Positions 8,405-17,728 of a DNA stretch of 64,000 nt are shown here, one piece after another (the first letter of the stretch is position 1; each line of letters begins with the position of its first letter). Source of the DNA: Undibacterium sp. YM2 (GTDB lineage: Bacteria; Pseudomonadota; Gammaproteobacteria; Burkholderiales; Burkholderiaceae_D). The notes beneath the pieces are model-generated. The model saw nothing but the letters and a program-made list of their open reading frames with translations. It was not told where the DNA came from and made no database searches. A program made the position numbers and the translations under genes. The stretch is taken from NCBI RefSeq assembly GCF_009937975.1, contig NZ_AP018441.1:3224001-3288000 (forward strand), read 5' to 3'.

Positions 8405-9925
8405 TCAGTCGGCGCGATCTGCCAGATTCAGGTTCAATTGCGAACGCAGCAAGTCTTCAGTATCTGGGCGCGGGCTATTACGCGCTGTTTCCAGCTTGTC
8501 GAGATAACCAGACGTCACATCACCCGTGATGTAAAAACCATCAAAGCAGGATGCTTCTATGTTTTTCAACAGCGGATTAACATCGGAAATCGAGCGCTTC
8601 ATTGCCGCCACATCCTGATACACCAGCGCATCGGCAGTGATTTCACGACAGACTTCTTCTTCACTACGGCCATAGGCGATCAATTCACTGCGGGTAGGCA
8701 TATCGATACCGTAAACGTTAGGGAATTGCACCGGTGGCGCAGCAGAGGCAAAAATCACACGCCTTGCACCAGATTCGCGTGCCATTTGCACGATTTCACG
8801 GCTGGTCGTGCCACGCACGATGGAATCATCAACCAGCAAGACACTCTTGCCCTTGAATTCAGAACCGATGGCATTCAACTTTTGGCGTACAGACTTACGA
8901 CGCACTGCCTGGCCCGGCATCATGAACGTGCGGCCTATGTAGCGGTTCTTGATAAAGCCTTCGCGATAATCAAGGTTCAATTTTTGCGCCAATTCCATTG
9001 CAGATGGGCGGGAAGAATCAGGGATAGGCATGACAACATCAATTTCACCATCGCGGAATTGATTGCGCACTTTGTCGGCCAGGTATTCACCCATTTTCAG
9101 GCGGGTCAGATACACCGACGCGCCATCGATGATGGAATCAGGACGGGCCAGATACACATATTCAAATGCACATGGGTTCAAGCTAGGATTATCTGCACAT
9201 TGCTGAGTGTGTAACTTGCCATCCATATCAACGAACAAGGCTTCACCCGGTTCTACGTCACGCAGGAACTTGAAGCCCAGGCCTTCGAGCGCAACTGATT
9301 CGCTGGCGATCATGTATTCAGTGCCGTTTTCGGTCTGTGAAACACCGACACACAAAGGACGGATACCAAAAGGGTCACGGAAAGCCAGCAAGCCATAGCC
9401 AGAGATTTGCGCAACGACGGCATACGAACCACGTACACGCCTGTGCAGCATGGCAACTGCGCGGAACAGGCCTTCAGGATCAAGTGAATAGCCGCTGGTG
9501 ACTTCCTGTATCTGATGCGCCAGGATATTGAGCAAGACTTCAGAGTCAGAATCGGTATTCAAATGACGGCGGTCATTCTTGAACAGCTCTATCTTCAGCT
9601 CCACTGCATTGGTCAGGTTGCCGTTATGCGCCAGCACGATACCAAATGGTGCATTGACATAAAACGGTTGCGCTTCTTCTTCACTGGTGGAACCGGCGGT
9701 TGGATAACGTACCTGCCCGATACCTACATTACCAGGCAAAGAACGCATATTGCGTGTACGGAAAACGTCACGCACCAGACCATTCGCTTTATGCATGGCG
9801 AATTTATTGCCATGGTTTGTTGCGATACCAGCTGCGTCCTGACCGCGGTGCTGCAACAATAGCAGCGCGTCATAAATCAGTTGATTGACAGGATTATTTG
9901 AGAATACGCCTACGATGCCACACAT
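8405..9925 (-). CDS. purF: Amidophosphoribosyltransferase
   Basis: Catalyses the first step of purine synthesis, PRPP plus glutamine to 5-phosphoribosylamine, in the cytoplasm. The 506 residues begin MCGIVGVFSNN; Cys2 becomes the N-terminal nucleophile of the glutaminase (Ntn) domain after Met removal. The glutaminase domain spans about 1-230, with the N-terminal nucleotide-hydrolase features YPTAGSTSEEEAQPF and LAHNGNLTNA. The PRPP site is VLLVDDSIVRGTTS near residues 363-376. No propeptide is present, as in other proteobacteria. The SD GGAG precedes the ATG by 6 bp. It is the last gene of the trp-acc-fol-cvpA-purF string, 22 bp after cvpA, and ends in a strong terminator. Confidence 0.97.
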   Translation of the reverse strand: MCGIVGVFSNNPVNQLIYDALLLLQHRGQDAAGIATNHGNKFAMHKANGLVRDVFRTRNMRSLPGNVGIGQVRYPTAGSTSEEEAQPFYVNAPFGIVLAHNGNLTNAVELKIELFKNDRRHLNTDSDSEVLLNILAHQIQEVTSGYSLDPEGLFRAVAMLHRRVRGSYAVVAQISGYGLLAFRDPFGIRPLCVGVSQTENGTEYMIASESVALEGLGFKFLRDVEPGEALFVDMDGKLHTQQCADNPSLNPCAFEYVYLARPDSIIDGASVYLTRLKMGEYLADKVRNQFRDGEIDVVMPIPDSSRPSAMELAQKLNLDYREGFIKNRYIGRTFMMPGQAVRRKSVRQKLNAIGSEFKGKSVLLVDDSIVRGTTSREIVQMARESGARRVIFASAAPPVQFPNVYGIDMPTRSELIAYGRSEEEVCREITADALVYQDVAAMKRSISDVNPLLKNIEASCFDGFYITGDVTSGYLDKLETARNSPRPDTEDLLRSQLNLNLADRAD

Positions 9926-9947
9926 GGTGGACTCCTAAAAAAAACAA

Positions 9948-10436
9948 TTAAAACTTTACATGCTCCGAAACCGAGGCCGGCAGCAACGGAATCACCGTGC
10001 GCGCTGCGGTTTCTGCAAGAGGGCTAAGCCACGCATGGGTCCAGAACGGCTGTTGCGGTATGGATGTCATACCGCACACCAACACGGCTGCCAACACCAG
10101 TATGCAACCACGCGCCAGACCAAACAGACCACCCAGGCCCCGGTCTGCCAATGTCAGGCCGCTGGCCTTGATCATGGCATCCACCGCCATCATGATCAGC
10201 GCCATCAACAGGCGCACACCGATAAACAGGGCAATAAAGGCAACGATCAAGCGCAACATCTGGCCAGGCACCATGGATGGCAACCAGGTCGCCAATACAT
10301 CACTATAGGCATTGGCAACCACAAATGCGACCACCCAGCTAACCAGCGACAAAATTTCTTTAATTAAACCGCGCAGCGTACTGATCACGATGGAACAAAC
10401 CAGGATCAGCAGCACGAGATAATCAAACAATGTCAC
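9948..10436 (-). CDS. cvpA: CvpA family membrane protein
   Basis: A 162-residue inner-membrane protein. CvpA relatives are needed for colicin V export and for envelope stress or bile resistance in enteric bacteria; the molecular activity is not settled. Four hydrophobic segments are visible at residues about 5-25, 28-48, 62-85 and 100-122, with the family segments STLRGLIKEILSLVSWVVAF and ADRGLGGLFGLARG. It sits immediately upstream of purF and downstream of the SPOR protein gene, the order found in many beta- and gammaproteobacteria. Confidence 0.92.
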   Translation of the reverse strand: MTLFDYLVLLILVCSIVISTLRGLIKEILSLVSWVVAFVVANAYSDVLATWLPSMVPGQMLRLIVAFIALFIGVRLLMALIMMAVDAMIKASGLTLADRGLGGLFGLARGCILVLAAVLVCGMTSIPQQPFWTHAWLSPLAETAARTVIPLLPASVSEHVKF

Positions 10437-10455
10437 GCCAGATATTCCTTACTCA

Positions 10456-11535
10456 TTAGTTAGGTGGCAGGCTGGCACTCAGGCCCAGCTTGCTTAATTT
10501 GGCGCGCATTTTATCTGCCTCTTCTTTGGAAGCAAAGGGGCCTACCCTGATCCTTGTCACTTCACCATTCGTGGTGATGATCTTTTGCGTATATGAACGT
10601 ATATTCGCCGCATTCAGCTTGGCTTGCACTTCATCCACTTTGGATTGTGTAGAAAACGCGCCCGCCTGCACCGTGTAAGATGATTTTTCTGCAGGTTTGT
10701 CTGCGGCTTCCGGCTTGCTGACTACCGGCTTGGTAGCTGGCGGAGTTTTACCTTCGAGTATGGCCAGCGCACGGGCGGCTTCATCATCGGCACTACCAGG
10801 TTTGGCAACAACTGGTTTTACATCAGCTTTTTCAGTTTTTTCAGGCTTAGCAGGCTTGGCTTCAGCTTTAGGTTCATTTTTTGCCGCAGCCACATCCTTC
10901 TCCACCGCTTTGGCTGGAGCTGGAACTGGCTTTACCTCAACTTTTGGTTCAGGTTTGCTTTCTGCTTTTACTACAGGTTTGGTTTCTGTCTTAGTTTCAG
11001 GTTTTGCTTCTGTCTTTACCTCAGGCTTGACTGGCTTGGCCGTTGCTGGCGCAGTCTGGGCCAGCGTAGTACCGCCCGCAGTAGTCATGGACTTGACCTG
11101 TCTGTCGGCACCATCAGTGGCAGCGACTTTGTTTTTTGGCGTCGCTGGTACTTCTATGATTTCTTCAGGCGGCTCATCTGGCAGCTGTTTTTTGGATTTT
11201 GGTGCAACAGCGTCGGCAGTGATATCCGGCGTCTTGTCCTTGGAGGGAATGCGGACATTGATGTCATCAGGCAAAGGCTTGGGATCAGAATCCAGGATCA
11301 TGGGCAAGCCTATGATGGCAGCAAGTGCCAGAGCAACGGCGCCTATCAAACGGCGTCTGGCACGTTTTTTCTCCGGCAATATGGGGTCATCGACCTTGGA
11401 GCGCCTTCTGGGCTCGGCCTTTTTTGTCCTGGAACGAGTTTCGATACTCTCTTCTTCAGCGCGGGAACGGAATTCGCCACTATCCTGAGTATCGGAAGTT
11501 TCTTGCTTCTGTGTAAAACGCGAGAGCAAACCCAT
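10456..11535 (-). CDS. SPOR-domain cell-division/peptidoglycan-binding protein (DedD-like)
   Basis: A 359-residue inner-membrane protein likely recruited to the septum through binding of denuded glycan strands. The cytoplasmic N-terminus is basic (about residues 20-60), one membrane helix follows (RRRLIGAVALALAAIIGLPM, about 63-82), then a long periplasmic linker very rich in Lys, Pro, Glu and Ala (about 140-270), and a C-terminal SPOR domain starting at SSYTVQAGAFSTQSKVDEVQ. The start MGLLSRF at 11535 is preferred over an ATG two codons earlier; neither has a good SD. Its position between folC and cvpA is where dedD is found in gammaproteobacteria, which supports the name but not a tested role. 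Confidence 0.88.
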   Translation of the reverse strand: MGLLSRFTQKQETSDTQDSGEFRSRAEEESIETRSRTKKAEPRRRSKVDDPILPEKKRARRRLIGAVALALAAIIGLPMILDSDPKPLPDDINVRIPSKDKTPDITADAVAPKSKKQLPDEPPEEIIEVPATPKNKVAATDGADRQVKSMTTAGGTTLAQTAPATAKPVKPEVKTEAKPETKTETKPVVKAESKPEPKVEVKPVPAPAKAVEKDVAAAKNEPKAEAKPAKPEKTEKADVKPVVAKPGSADDEAARALAILEGKTPPATKPVVSKPEAADKPAEKSSYTVQAGAFSTQSKVDEVQAKLNAANIRSYTQKIITTNGEVTRIRVGPFASKEEADKMRAKLSKLGLSASLPPN

Positions 11536-11606
11536 GTGCAAATTTCTGGTTGGTTAGCCAACTGGTCTATCAACACAATCGTCAACAAACCAGTCCGCAA
11601 AAAACA

Positions 11607-12896
11607 TCAATGGAGAGAAGAACGACGGGCGCGCATCACACCTGCAACCGTCAAAAACGATCCAAAGACCACTATTCTATCATTTTCGCCTGCCTTGCTG
11701 ATGGCCTCTGCATATGCCAGCTCTGGCGACTCGAAACCAGTGACGGTTTTTTCAGTATCTGCCAGCACGCCAGCGGCGACCAATTTGTCTTTCAGTACCT
11801 CAACTGGGGCCGCGCGCGGCAAAGGCAAGGCCGTGACGCACCAGTGATCGACTTTTTCTTTCAATTGAGCAATCACGCCATCAATGTCCTTATCGAGCAT
11901 GGAACCAAATACCGCGTAGGTATAGGCATGAAAACCCATATTGTCGAGATTTTGTGCCAGCGTAGCGGCGGCGTGCGGATTATGCGCTACATCCAGCACC
12001 ACGGTAGGGCGACCTGGCATGACCTGGAAGCGACCCGGCAAATCCACCATCACCAGACCAGTACGCACTTCTTGCGCGCCGACTGGCAGTTCAAGCTTCA
12101 GTGCTTCCAGCGCGGCCAGCACGGCAGACGCATTCAAGAGCTGGTTGGCACCGCGCAAACTGGGATAGCCAAGGGAATTACGGCGCTGGCTGCGGCCCGC
12201 AAAATTCCATTGCTGCTTATCACCGTTATAGTTGAAATCGCGGCCAAACAGCCACAAGTCAGCACCTATGGCATTGGCATGGTCTATCAGGGACTGTGGT
12301 GGCAAAGGGTCACCACAAATCGCTGCCTTGCCCGGGCGGAAGATACCGGCTTTTTCAAAGCCTATCTTTTCGCGGGTATCACCAAGGTAGTCAATATGGT
12401 CGATATCAATGCTGGTAACAACGGAGACATCGGCATCAATGACATTCACCGCATCCAGGCGACCTCCGAGACCAACTTCGAGGATCACCACATCAAGCTT
12501 GGCATCAGCCAGCAATTTGCAAATTGCCAACGTAGTAAATTCAAAGTAGGTCAGCGAAATATCGCCACGAGCCTCTTCAACCGCATTGAAAGTAGAGATA
12601 AAGACATCGTCCTTGACCATCTCGCCATTGATGCGGGCACGCTCATTGAAGTCAAGAAAATGTGGCTTGCTGTAAAGGCCAACACGGTAACCGGCCTGCA
12701 TCAGCACCGCTTCGAGCATGGCACAGGTAGAACCTTTGCCATTGGTGCCAGCGACCATGATGACAGGGCAATCATAGTGGATCGCCAGTTTGTTCTTGAC
12801 CGCAGCAACGCGGTCCAGGCCCATGTCGATTTCTTTGGAATGGCGGGTTTCAAGTACGGCCAGCCAGTCAGCCAGGGTGGCAGGTAAATTTGTCAT
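11607..12896 (-). CDS. folC: Bifunctional dihydrofolate synthase / folylpolyglutamate synthase
   Basis: A 429-residue Mur-ligase-superfamily enzyme that joins dihydropteroate to glutamate and then extends the glutamate chain of folates. The P-loop is MVAGTNGKGSTCAML near residues 44-58; VVILEVGLGGRLDAVN (about 135-150) and TSIDIDHIDYLGDT (about 162-175) are family signatures; VVLDVAHNPHAA near 295-306 marks the C-terminal domain. The ATG at 12896 has no SD and lies 5 bp downstream of the U-tract of the terminator-like hairpin that follows accD, so its expression must come from read-through or from unusual initiation. The gene lies between accD and the SPOR protein gene. Confidence 0.95.
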   Translation of the reverse strand: MTNLPATLADWLAVLETRHSKEIDMGLDRVAAVKNKLAIHYDCPVIMVAGTNGKGSTCAMLEAVLMQAGYRVGLYSKPHFLDFNERARINGEMVKDDVFISTFNAVEEARGDISLTYFEFTTLAICKLLADAKLDVVILEVGLGGRLDAVNVIDADVSVVTSIDIDHIDYLGDTREKIGFEKAGIFRPGKAAICGDPLPPQSLIDHANAIGADLWLFGRDFNYNGDKQQWNFAGRSQRRNSLGYPSLRGANQLLNASAVLAALEALKLELPVGAQEVRTGLVMVDLPGRFQVMPGRPTVVLDVAHNPHAAATLAQNLDNMGFHAYTYAVFGSMLDKDIDGVIAQLKEKVDHWCVTALPLPRAAPVEVLKDKLVAAGVLADTEKTVTGFESPELAYAEAISKAGENDRIVVFGSFLTVAGVMRARRSSLH

Positions 12897-12901
12897 AAGA
12901 T

Positions 12902-12932
12902 AAAAAAAGCCCGAACAAAATGCTTCGGGCTT
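12902..12932 (-). terminator. Terminator-like hairpin between accD and folC
   Basis: AAGCCCGAA (12907-12915) pairs with TTCGGGCTT (12924-12932) across an 8-nt loop, and the minus strand continues into seven T's (12908-12902). It is 20 bp after the accD stop codon and ends only 5 bp before the folC start codon. It probably acts as a partial terminator inside the gene cluster. Confidence 0.8.
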
Positions 12933-12951
12933 ATTAGGTATTCACTATAAA

Positions 12952-13827
12952 TCAGGAAGATACTGCTTCAGCGGGCTGGTTTTGCAACAGCGCCAGCAAC
13001 CGCGCGATTTCTTCACGCATCTTGCGACGGTCAACGATCATGTCGATCGCGCCTTTTTGCAGCAGGAATTCAGAGCGCTGGAAGCCTTCCGGCAATTTCT
13101 CACGCACGGTATTTTCAATCACGCGTGGGCCAGCAAAGCCGATCAAGGCTTTAGGCTCGGCAATCACTACATCGCCAAGGAAGGCGAAAGAAGCGGATAC
13201 GCCGCCCATGGTAGGATCAGTCAGTACAGAGATGAAAGGCAATCTCTTTTCAGACAACTTGGTCAGCATGGACGTGGTTTTTGCCATCTGCATGAGGGAC
13301 AACAAGCCTTCTTGCATACGTGCACCGCCGGTAGCCGTAAAGCAAATGAAAGGTACTTTTTGCTCCAGCGCTGCTTGCGCACCACGCACAAACCGCTCAC
13401 CGACGACAGAACCCATGGAACCACCCATGAATTCAAACTCGAAACAAGCAGCAATCACAGGTACTGCCATGATAGAACCACCCATGACTACCAGAGCATC
13501 GGTTTCACCGGTAGTTTCCAGCGCATCTTTGAGGCGATCAGGGTATTTTTTGCTGTCTTTGAATTTCAGTGTATCGATAGGCAAGACTTCCTGGCCGATT
13601 TCATAACGACCACCTGCATCGAGCAATGCATCCAGACGTTCACGTGCGCCTATGCGCAAATGATGGCTGCATTTTGGGCAAACATGGATATTGGCTTCCA
13701 GATCAGAACGATACAGCACCGCTTCGCAAGAGGGGCACTTGACCCACAAACCTTCAGGAATCGACTTACGATTTGCAGATTCCGAGCGTTGTATACGCGG
13801 CGGCAACAGTTTTTCTAACCAACTCAT
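12952..13827 (-). CDS. accD: Acetyl-CoA carboxylase carboxyltransferase, beta subunit
   Basis: With AccA it moves the carboxyl group from carboxybiotin to acetyl-CoA, giving malonyl-CoA for fatty-acid synthesis. The 291 residues have the bacterial zinc ribbon with Cys31, Cys34, Cys50 and Cys53 ([10 protein letters not shown] and HVCPKCSHH), followed by a crotonase-fold carboxyltransferase domain with [19 protein letters not shown] and the glycine-rich [10 protein letters not shown] segment. SD AAGGAG precedes the ATG at 13827. The gene lies between trpA and folC, its usual place in betaproteobacteria. Confidence 0.97.
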   Translation of the reverse strand: MSWLEKLLPPRIQRSESANRKSIPEGLWVKCPSCEAVLYRSDLEANIHVCPKCSHHLRIGARERLDALLDAGGRYEIGQEVLPIDTLKFKDSKKYPDRLKDALETTGETDALVVMGGSIMAVPVIAACFEFEFMGGSMGSVVGERFVRGAQAALEQKVPFICFTATGGARMQEGLLSLMQMAKTTSMLTKLSEKRLPFISVLTDPTMGGVSASFAFLGDVVIAEPKALIGFAGPRVIENTVREKLPEGFQRSEFLLQKGAIDMIVDRRKMREEIARLLALLQNQPAEAVSS

Positions 13828-13912
13828 GTTTTCTCCTTATGGCCGCCAGGCTGTCTTTTTAACAACCCGGCATCAGGTTCATTCTGGTAAAAGAACCAGT
13901 CAGGCGCGTATT

Positions 13913-14719
13913 TTACTCGTCCAAAGCCTGTCTGACACCAGAAATAAAGCTTTTCACTGCAGCAACTGCGGCAACTATGTCTCCACGCGGGGTATTTTCC
14001 AGTTCCTGAATGATGCGCGAGCCTATCACCACCGCATCCGACACTGTCGAAATAGCTCTCGCCGTCGCCCCGTCACGTATGCCAAAGCCCACACCTACTG
14101 GTACTTTGACATGCCTTTTGATACGCGGGATCATGGCGGCAACCGCATCCAGATCCAGTGCACCAGAACCGGTAACACCTTTCAGTGACACATAATACAC
14201 ATAACCACTGGCAATTTTACCAACTTGCGCAATGCGCTCATCGGTCGATGTCGGTGCCAGCAAGAAAATGGTATCCATCCCCTGTTGCTGCATTTTACTT
14301 GCAAATTCTTCACATTCTTCCGGCGGGTAATCCACTACCAGCACACCATCCACCCCAACTTCAGCAGCCTTGGTGATAAAAGCATCCTGCCCCATGCGCT
14401 CTATGGGATTGGCATAACCCATGAGCACAACTGGTGTCTTTTGATTACTTTGCCGGAATTCGCGGACGAATTGTAATACATCCCGCAAGCCAACTCCAAA
14501 TTGCAGCGCTCTTTCAGAGGCGCGCTGAATGACAGGGCCATCCGCCATGGGATCAGAAAACGGCACGCCCAGCTCGATAATATCGGCCCCGCCCTCGACC
14601 AGAGCATGCATTAAAGGTACAGTTAACTCAGGCGCGGGATCACCTGCGGTGATGAAAGGGATTAAACCTTTTTTATTGCTGGCCGCCAAAGCAGCCATGG
14701 TATTTTGAATTCTTGACAT
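13913..14719 (-). CDS. trpA: Tryptophan synthase alpha chain
   Basis: Cleaves indole-3-glycerol phosphate to indole and glyceraldehyde 3-phosphate; the indole passes to TrpB through a tunnel. The 268-residue TIM barrel starts [18 protein letters not shown] at 14719; in-frame codons farther upstream do not match the family. The catalytic Glu and Asp lie in [17 protein letters not shown] (about residues 47-63), and the phosphate-binding loops are in GVTGSG and [15 protein letters not shown]-type SD lies 9 bp upstream. It follows trpB and precedes accD. Confidence 0.97.
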   Translation of the reverse strand: MSRIQNTMAALAASNKKGLIPFITAGDPAPELTVPLMHALVEGGADIIELGVPFSDPMADGPVIQRASERALQFGVGLRDVLQFVREFRQSNQKTPVVLMGYANPIERMGQDAFITKAAEVGVDGVLVVDYPPEECEEFASKMQQQGMDTIFLLAPTSTDERIAQVGKIASGYVYYVSLKGVTGSGALDLDAVAAMIPRIKRHVKVPVGVGFGIRDGATARAISTVSDAVVIGSRIIQELENTPRGDIVAAVAAVKSFISGVRQALDE

Positions 14720-14840
14720 CTTGTTGGTCCTTATTTGATGCGCTAACAACAATGTGATGGCATCAATCTCAATTCTTGATAGGGAAGACATGCAGGCCGC
14801 ATCTCTGCATATGCGCCTGCATGTTTTGCTCAATGGCTGA

Positions 14841-16108
14841 TCAGAACTTCAGTCCCGCCCGTTCGGCTACGGTATGCATGTCCTTGTCACCACGACCAGA
14901 CAGATTTGCCAGGACTATCTTATCCTTAGGCAAAGTCGCTGCCAGCTTGGCGGCATAGGCAAGAGCGTGACTGGATTCCAGCGCAGGGATAATGCCCTCT
15001 ATACGGCAACAGTCATGAAAAGCCTTGAGTGCCTCATCGTCAGTAATGGTCACGTACTGCGCGCGACCACTTTCCTTCAACCATGCATGCTCAGGCCCCA
15101 CACCCGGATAATCAAGACCCGCCGACACAGAATGAGTTTCTATGACCTGGCCATTTTCATCCTGCAGCAAGTAAGTACGGTTACCATGCAGTACGCCAGG
15201 TGAGCCTGCTGTTAGCGAAGCAGAATGCTTGCCGCTGTCCAACCCTCACCTGCCGCCTCGACACCGATGAGCCTGACTTGCTGATGATCAATGTAAGGAT
15301 AAAAAATACCCATGGCATTCGAGCCACCACCTACGCAAGCCACCACATAGTCTGGCTGACGTCCGGTTTGCTCAGGCATCTGCCATAAGCATTCTTCACC
15401 GATAACGGACTGAAAATCCCTGACCATCATCGGATAAGGATGCGGACCGGCCACCGTGCCTATGATGTAAAAAGTATTATCGACGTTCGCGACCCAGTCA
15501 CGCATGGCTTCGTTCAGCGCATCTTTCAGGGTCTTGGAACCGGACTCTACCGGCACCACGGTCGCACCAAGCAACTTCATGCGATACACGTTTTGCGCCT
15601 GGCGCTTGACGTCTTCCGACCCCATATAGACCACGCATTCGAGTCCAAATCGGGCACAGATAGTGGCAGTAGCCACGCCATGCTGACCCGCACCAGTCTC
15701 AGCGATGACACGCGGCTTGCCCATGCGCTTGGCCAGCAAAGCCTGGCCGATCACATTATTGATCTTGTGGGCGCCGGTGTGATTCAAGTCTTCACGCTTG
15801 AAATAGATTTGTGCCCCACCCATCAGATCAGACCAGCGTTTGGCGTGATACACAGGTGATGGGCGACCGACAAAGTACTTCAATTCATTGCGAAACTCCT
15901 CCAGAAATTCAGCATCATGCTGGAATTTGGCATAGGCTTCTTTAAGTTCAGTCAATGCATGAGTCAGCGTCTCGGACACAAAAGTGCCGCCAAACTGACC
16001 AAAATGACCACGTGAATCGGGTAAATGATATTGAGCTGACTGATAAATTGCCTGACCGGCGATAGACTGGCGCTCGAACTGAGCATCCAAAGACTGGAGT
16101 TCTTTCAT
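14841..16108 (-). pseudogene. trpB: Tryptophan synthase beta chain, broken by a -1 frameshift
   Basis: The PLP enzyme that condenses indole with serine to give tryptophan. The first frame (16108 to 15212) carries [20 protein letters not shown] and the PLP lysine in [14 protein letters not shown] (Lys in HKIN), and runs to [12 protein letters not shown]. It then shifts to WTAASILLR and a stop. The second frame resumes with [19 protein letters not shown] and runs to a normal C-terminus. Adding one T in GAGGGTTGGACAGC (about 15236-15240) restores [13 protein letters not shown] and a 422-residue protein of normal length. Everything else looks intact, and both trp neighbours are intact, so an assembly error is the simpler explanation. 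SD AAGGA precedes the ATG. Confidence 0.9.
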
Positions 16109-16168
16109 TTTCTTTCCTTCAAACTGGCTTGAAAGCGATGCGCCAGGGAGATACCCCAGATACCATCA

Positions 16169-16834
16169 CTATTCCTGATTGTCTGCCAGACGCACCGCTG
16201 CGATAAACGCACGTACGCTGACCTCATCCTTGATACCCTTTGCCGCTTCGACACCACTACTGATATCGACCGCAAACGGGCGAACCTGACTAACTGCGCC
16301 AGTCGCGTTCTGTACGCTCAATCCACCACTTAAAACGACCCGAGGCGCGAGCTCTTTTGGAATGAGAGACCAATCAAAAACCTTTCCACTACCGCCATAC
16401 CCATCAACATGGGTATCTAGCAATAAACCACTGAATAAAGGACTAGCCTTACGATAAGACTGTTCACATTCTAGCAAATCCTCAGGCCTTGTGTCAGCTT
16501 TGACGCGATAGGCACGAATAAAAGGACGATTGACACAAGCGGCCAGGCTCGCGCATTGCGCAGGCGTTTCATCGCCGTGGAATTGCAGCAATTGCACAGG
16601 AGCCTTGCTGATGACATCTTGCAAGCCTGCTTCATCGATATTGACGAACAAGCCGACCGACATGACGAAAGGAGGAATGTCGCGCAACAAAGCGCCGGCA
16701 GTATCAGGTGTAACATAACGCGGGCTGGGTGGATAAAACACGAAACCAAGGGCATCAGCCCCAGCCGCGACAACGAATCGCACATCTTCTGACCGGGTTA
16801 AACCGCAAATCTTGATTCTGGTTCTGTGTTGCAT
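16169..16834 (-). CDS. trpF: Phosphoribosylanthranilate isomerase
   Basis: Isomerises N-(5-phosphoribosyl)anthranilate in tryptophan synthesis. The 221-residue TIM barrel starts at the ATG at 16834 (MQHRTRIKICGLTRSEDV), with GGAAG about 7 bp upstream; a longer start 30 bp upstream is less likely. The general base Cys is in KICGLTR (residue 10), and the catalytic Asp is in LLDTHVDGYGGSGKVFDW. It is the first gene of the trpF-trpB-trpA-accD-folC-SPOR-cvpA-purF string. No trp leader peptide or attenuator could be recognised in the 88 bp before it. Confidence 0.96.
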   Translation of the reverse strand: MQHRTRIKICGLTRSEDVRFVVAAGADALGFVFYPPSPRYVTPDTAGALLRDIPPFVMSVGLFVNIDEAGLQDVISKAPVQLLQFHGDETPAQCASLAACVNRPFIRAYRVKADTRPEDLLECEQSYRKASPLFSGLLLDTHVDGYGGSGKVFDWSLIPKELAPRVVLSGGLSVQNATGAVSQVRPFAVDISSGVEAAKGIKDEVSVRAFIAAVRLADNQE

Positions 16835-16922
16835 GGTACTTCCCAATGTAAAAATTTTTTCCATTCAAACTACTGCAAATTTTTGTGGCGCTCCGCAATC
16901 GCCAGTATCAAACAGGGGCAAT

Positions 16923-17186
16923 TTACTTTGCTTCGGTATTACCCTTAAAGAATCGGGGTACCATTAATTTTTGCCTGTACACAAATCCAATAAGAACAAG
17001 CCCTATCAATGCCACCATAAAATATGGCAAACCAAGGCAGACGTTGATAACAGAACCAGCCAGCCAGGCATATAAAACATACGAAGCCGCGTTACTGCCC
17101 TTACGGGAACGATATGCGAGCCACACCGGAGGAAGTAAAACTTCCAATACAATCAGGAAATTTAGCGCATTTATGTCGTCGAACAT
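16923..17186 (-). CDS. Small membrane protein, unknown family
   Basis: An 87-residue protein I do not recognise. It has hydrophobic stretches at about residues 8-24 (LNFLIVLEVLLPPVWLAY) and 35-72 (two close segments separated by a short turn), and a basic C-terminus (VYRQKLMVPRFFKGNTEAK). No clear SD precedes the ATG. It lies 45 bp downstream of a second small membrane-protein gene and upstream of trpF on the same strand, so the pair may form a short operon that could read into trpF. Confidence 0.6.
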   Translation of the reverse strand: MFDDINALNFLIVLEVLLPPVWLAYRSRKGSNAASYVLYAWLAGSVINVCLGLPYFMVALIGLVLIGFVYRQKLMVPRFFKGNTEAK

Positions 17187-17231
17187 AGTCAGACTTTTTT
17201 AGGTTAAAGGGCCAAAAATCATCACTCAGGA

Positions 17232-17501
17232 TTAACTGAAAACCAAGACTAGATACAACACTACGGTAGCGACAAACAGCACGAGCACATGACTAGTCTT
17301 ATTTTTTGGGTTAATCACAACTGCGTACGTAGTAAATCCAAACGCCGCACAGAATATCTTCAGGATTTGCACTGTAACCACAGACAAATGCGTTTCAGCA
17401 GGAGGCTCAGCCAAGAGCCCAATTACAAAACCAACAATTCCCAAACAGATAATTAGCTTTCTTTCCAAACTTAATCGCTGTTTTACCTGCATATTTTCCA
17501 T
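17232..17501 (-). CDS. Small membrane protein, unknown family
   Basis: An 89-residue protein I do not recognise. A charged N-terminus (MENMQVKQRLSLERK) leads into three predicted membrane segments: about residues 16-32 (LIICLGIVGFVIGLLAE), 42-62 and 70-88. AAGGA lies 6 bp before the ATG, which supports translation. Its partner gene (16923-17186) follows in the same direction. The neighbourhood gives no functional hint. Confidence 0.6.
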   Translation of the reverse strand: MENMQVKQRLSLERKLIICLGIVGFVIGLLAEPPAETHLSVVTVQILKIFCAAFGFTTYAVVINPKNKTSHVLVLFVATVVLYLVLVFS

Positions 17502-17728
17502 AAGTATCCTTTAGTGCCATCAACAAGCCAAGCGCAAGCGATTGACACTACAAAGTAGAATGTTACCCATCAATTATCACAATATCAGGATATTCTGGAA
17601 AGTGCTCGTTTATAAAAAACTGGGAAATGATAATTGGCACACGCAATTTTCGAGCGCTTGAGTATATGCGGAGGCAATCAATTGATTGAAGCATGCGATA
17701 ATCGATTACCATTTCATTCATAGACACC

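Noticed and set aside
11550..12887. Long open frame (445 codons) on the plus strand opposite folC
   Set aside because: It is antisense to an intact, well-recognised folC, and its translation is His/Gln/Arg-rich with no family resemblance, as expected of a shadow frame.
16835..16922. trp leader peptide or attenuator before trpF
   Set aside because: No Trp-codon cluster with alternative hairpins could be recognised in the short gap.
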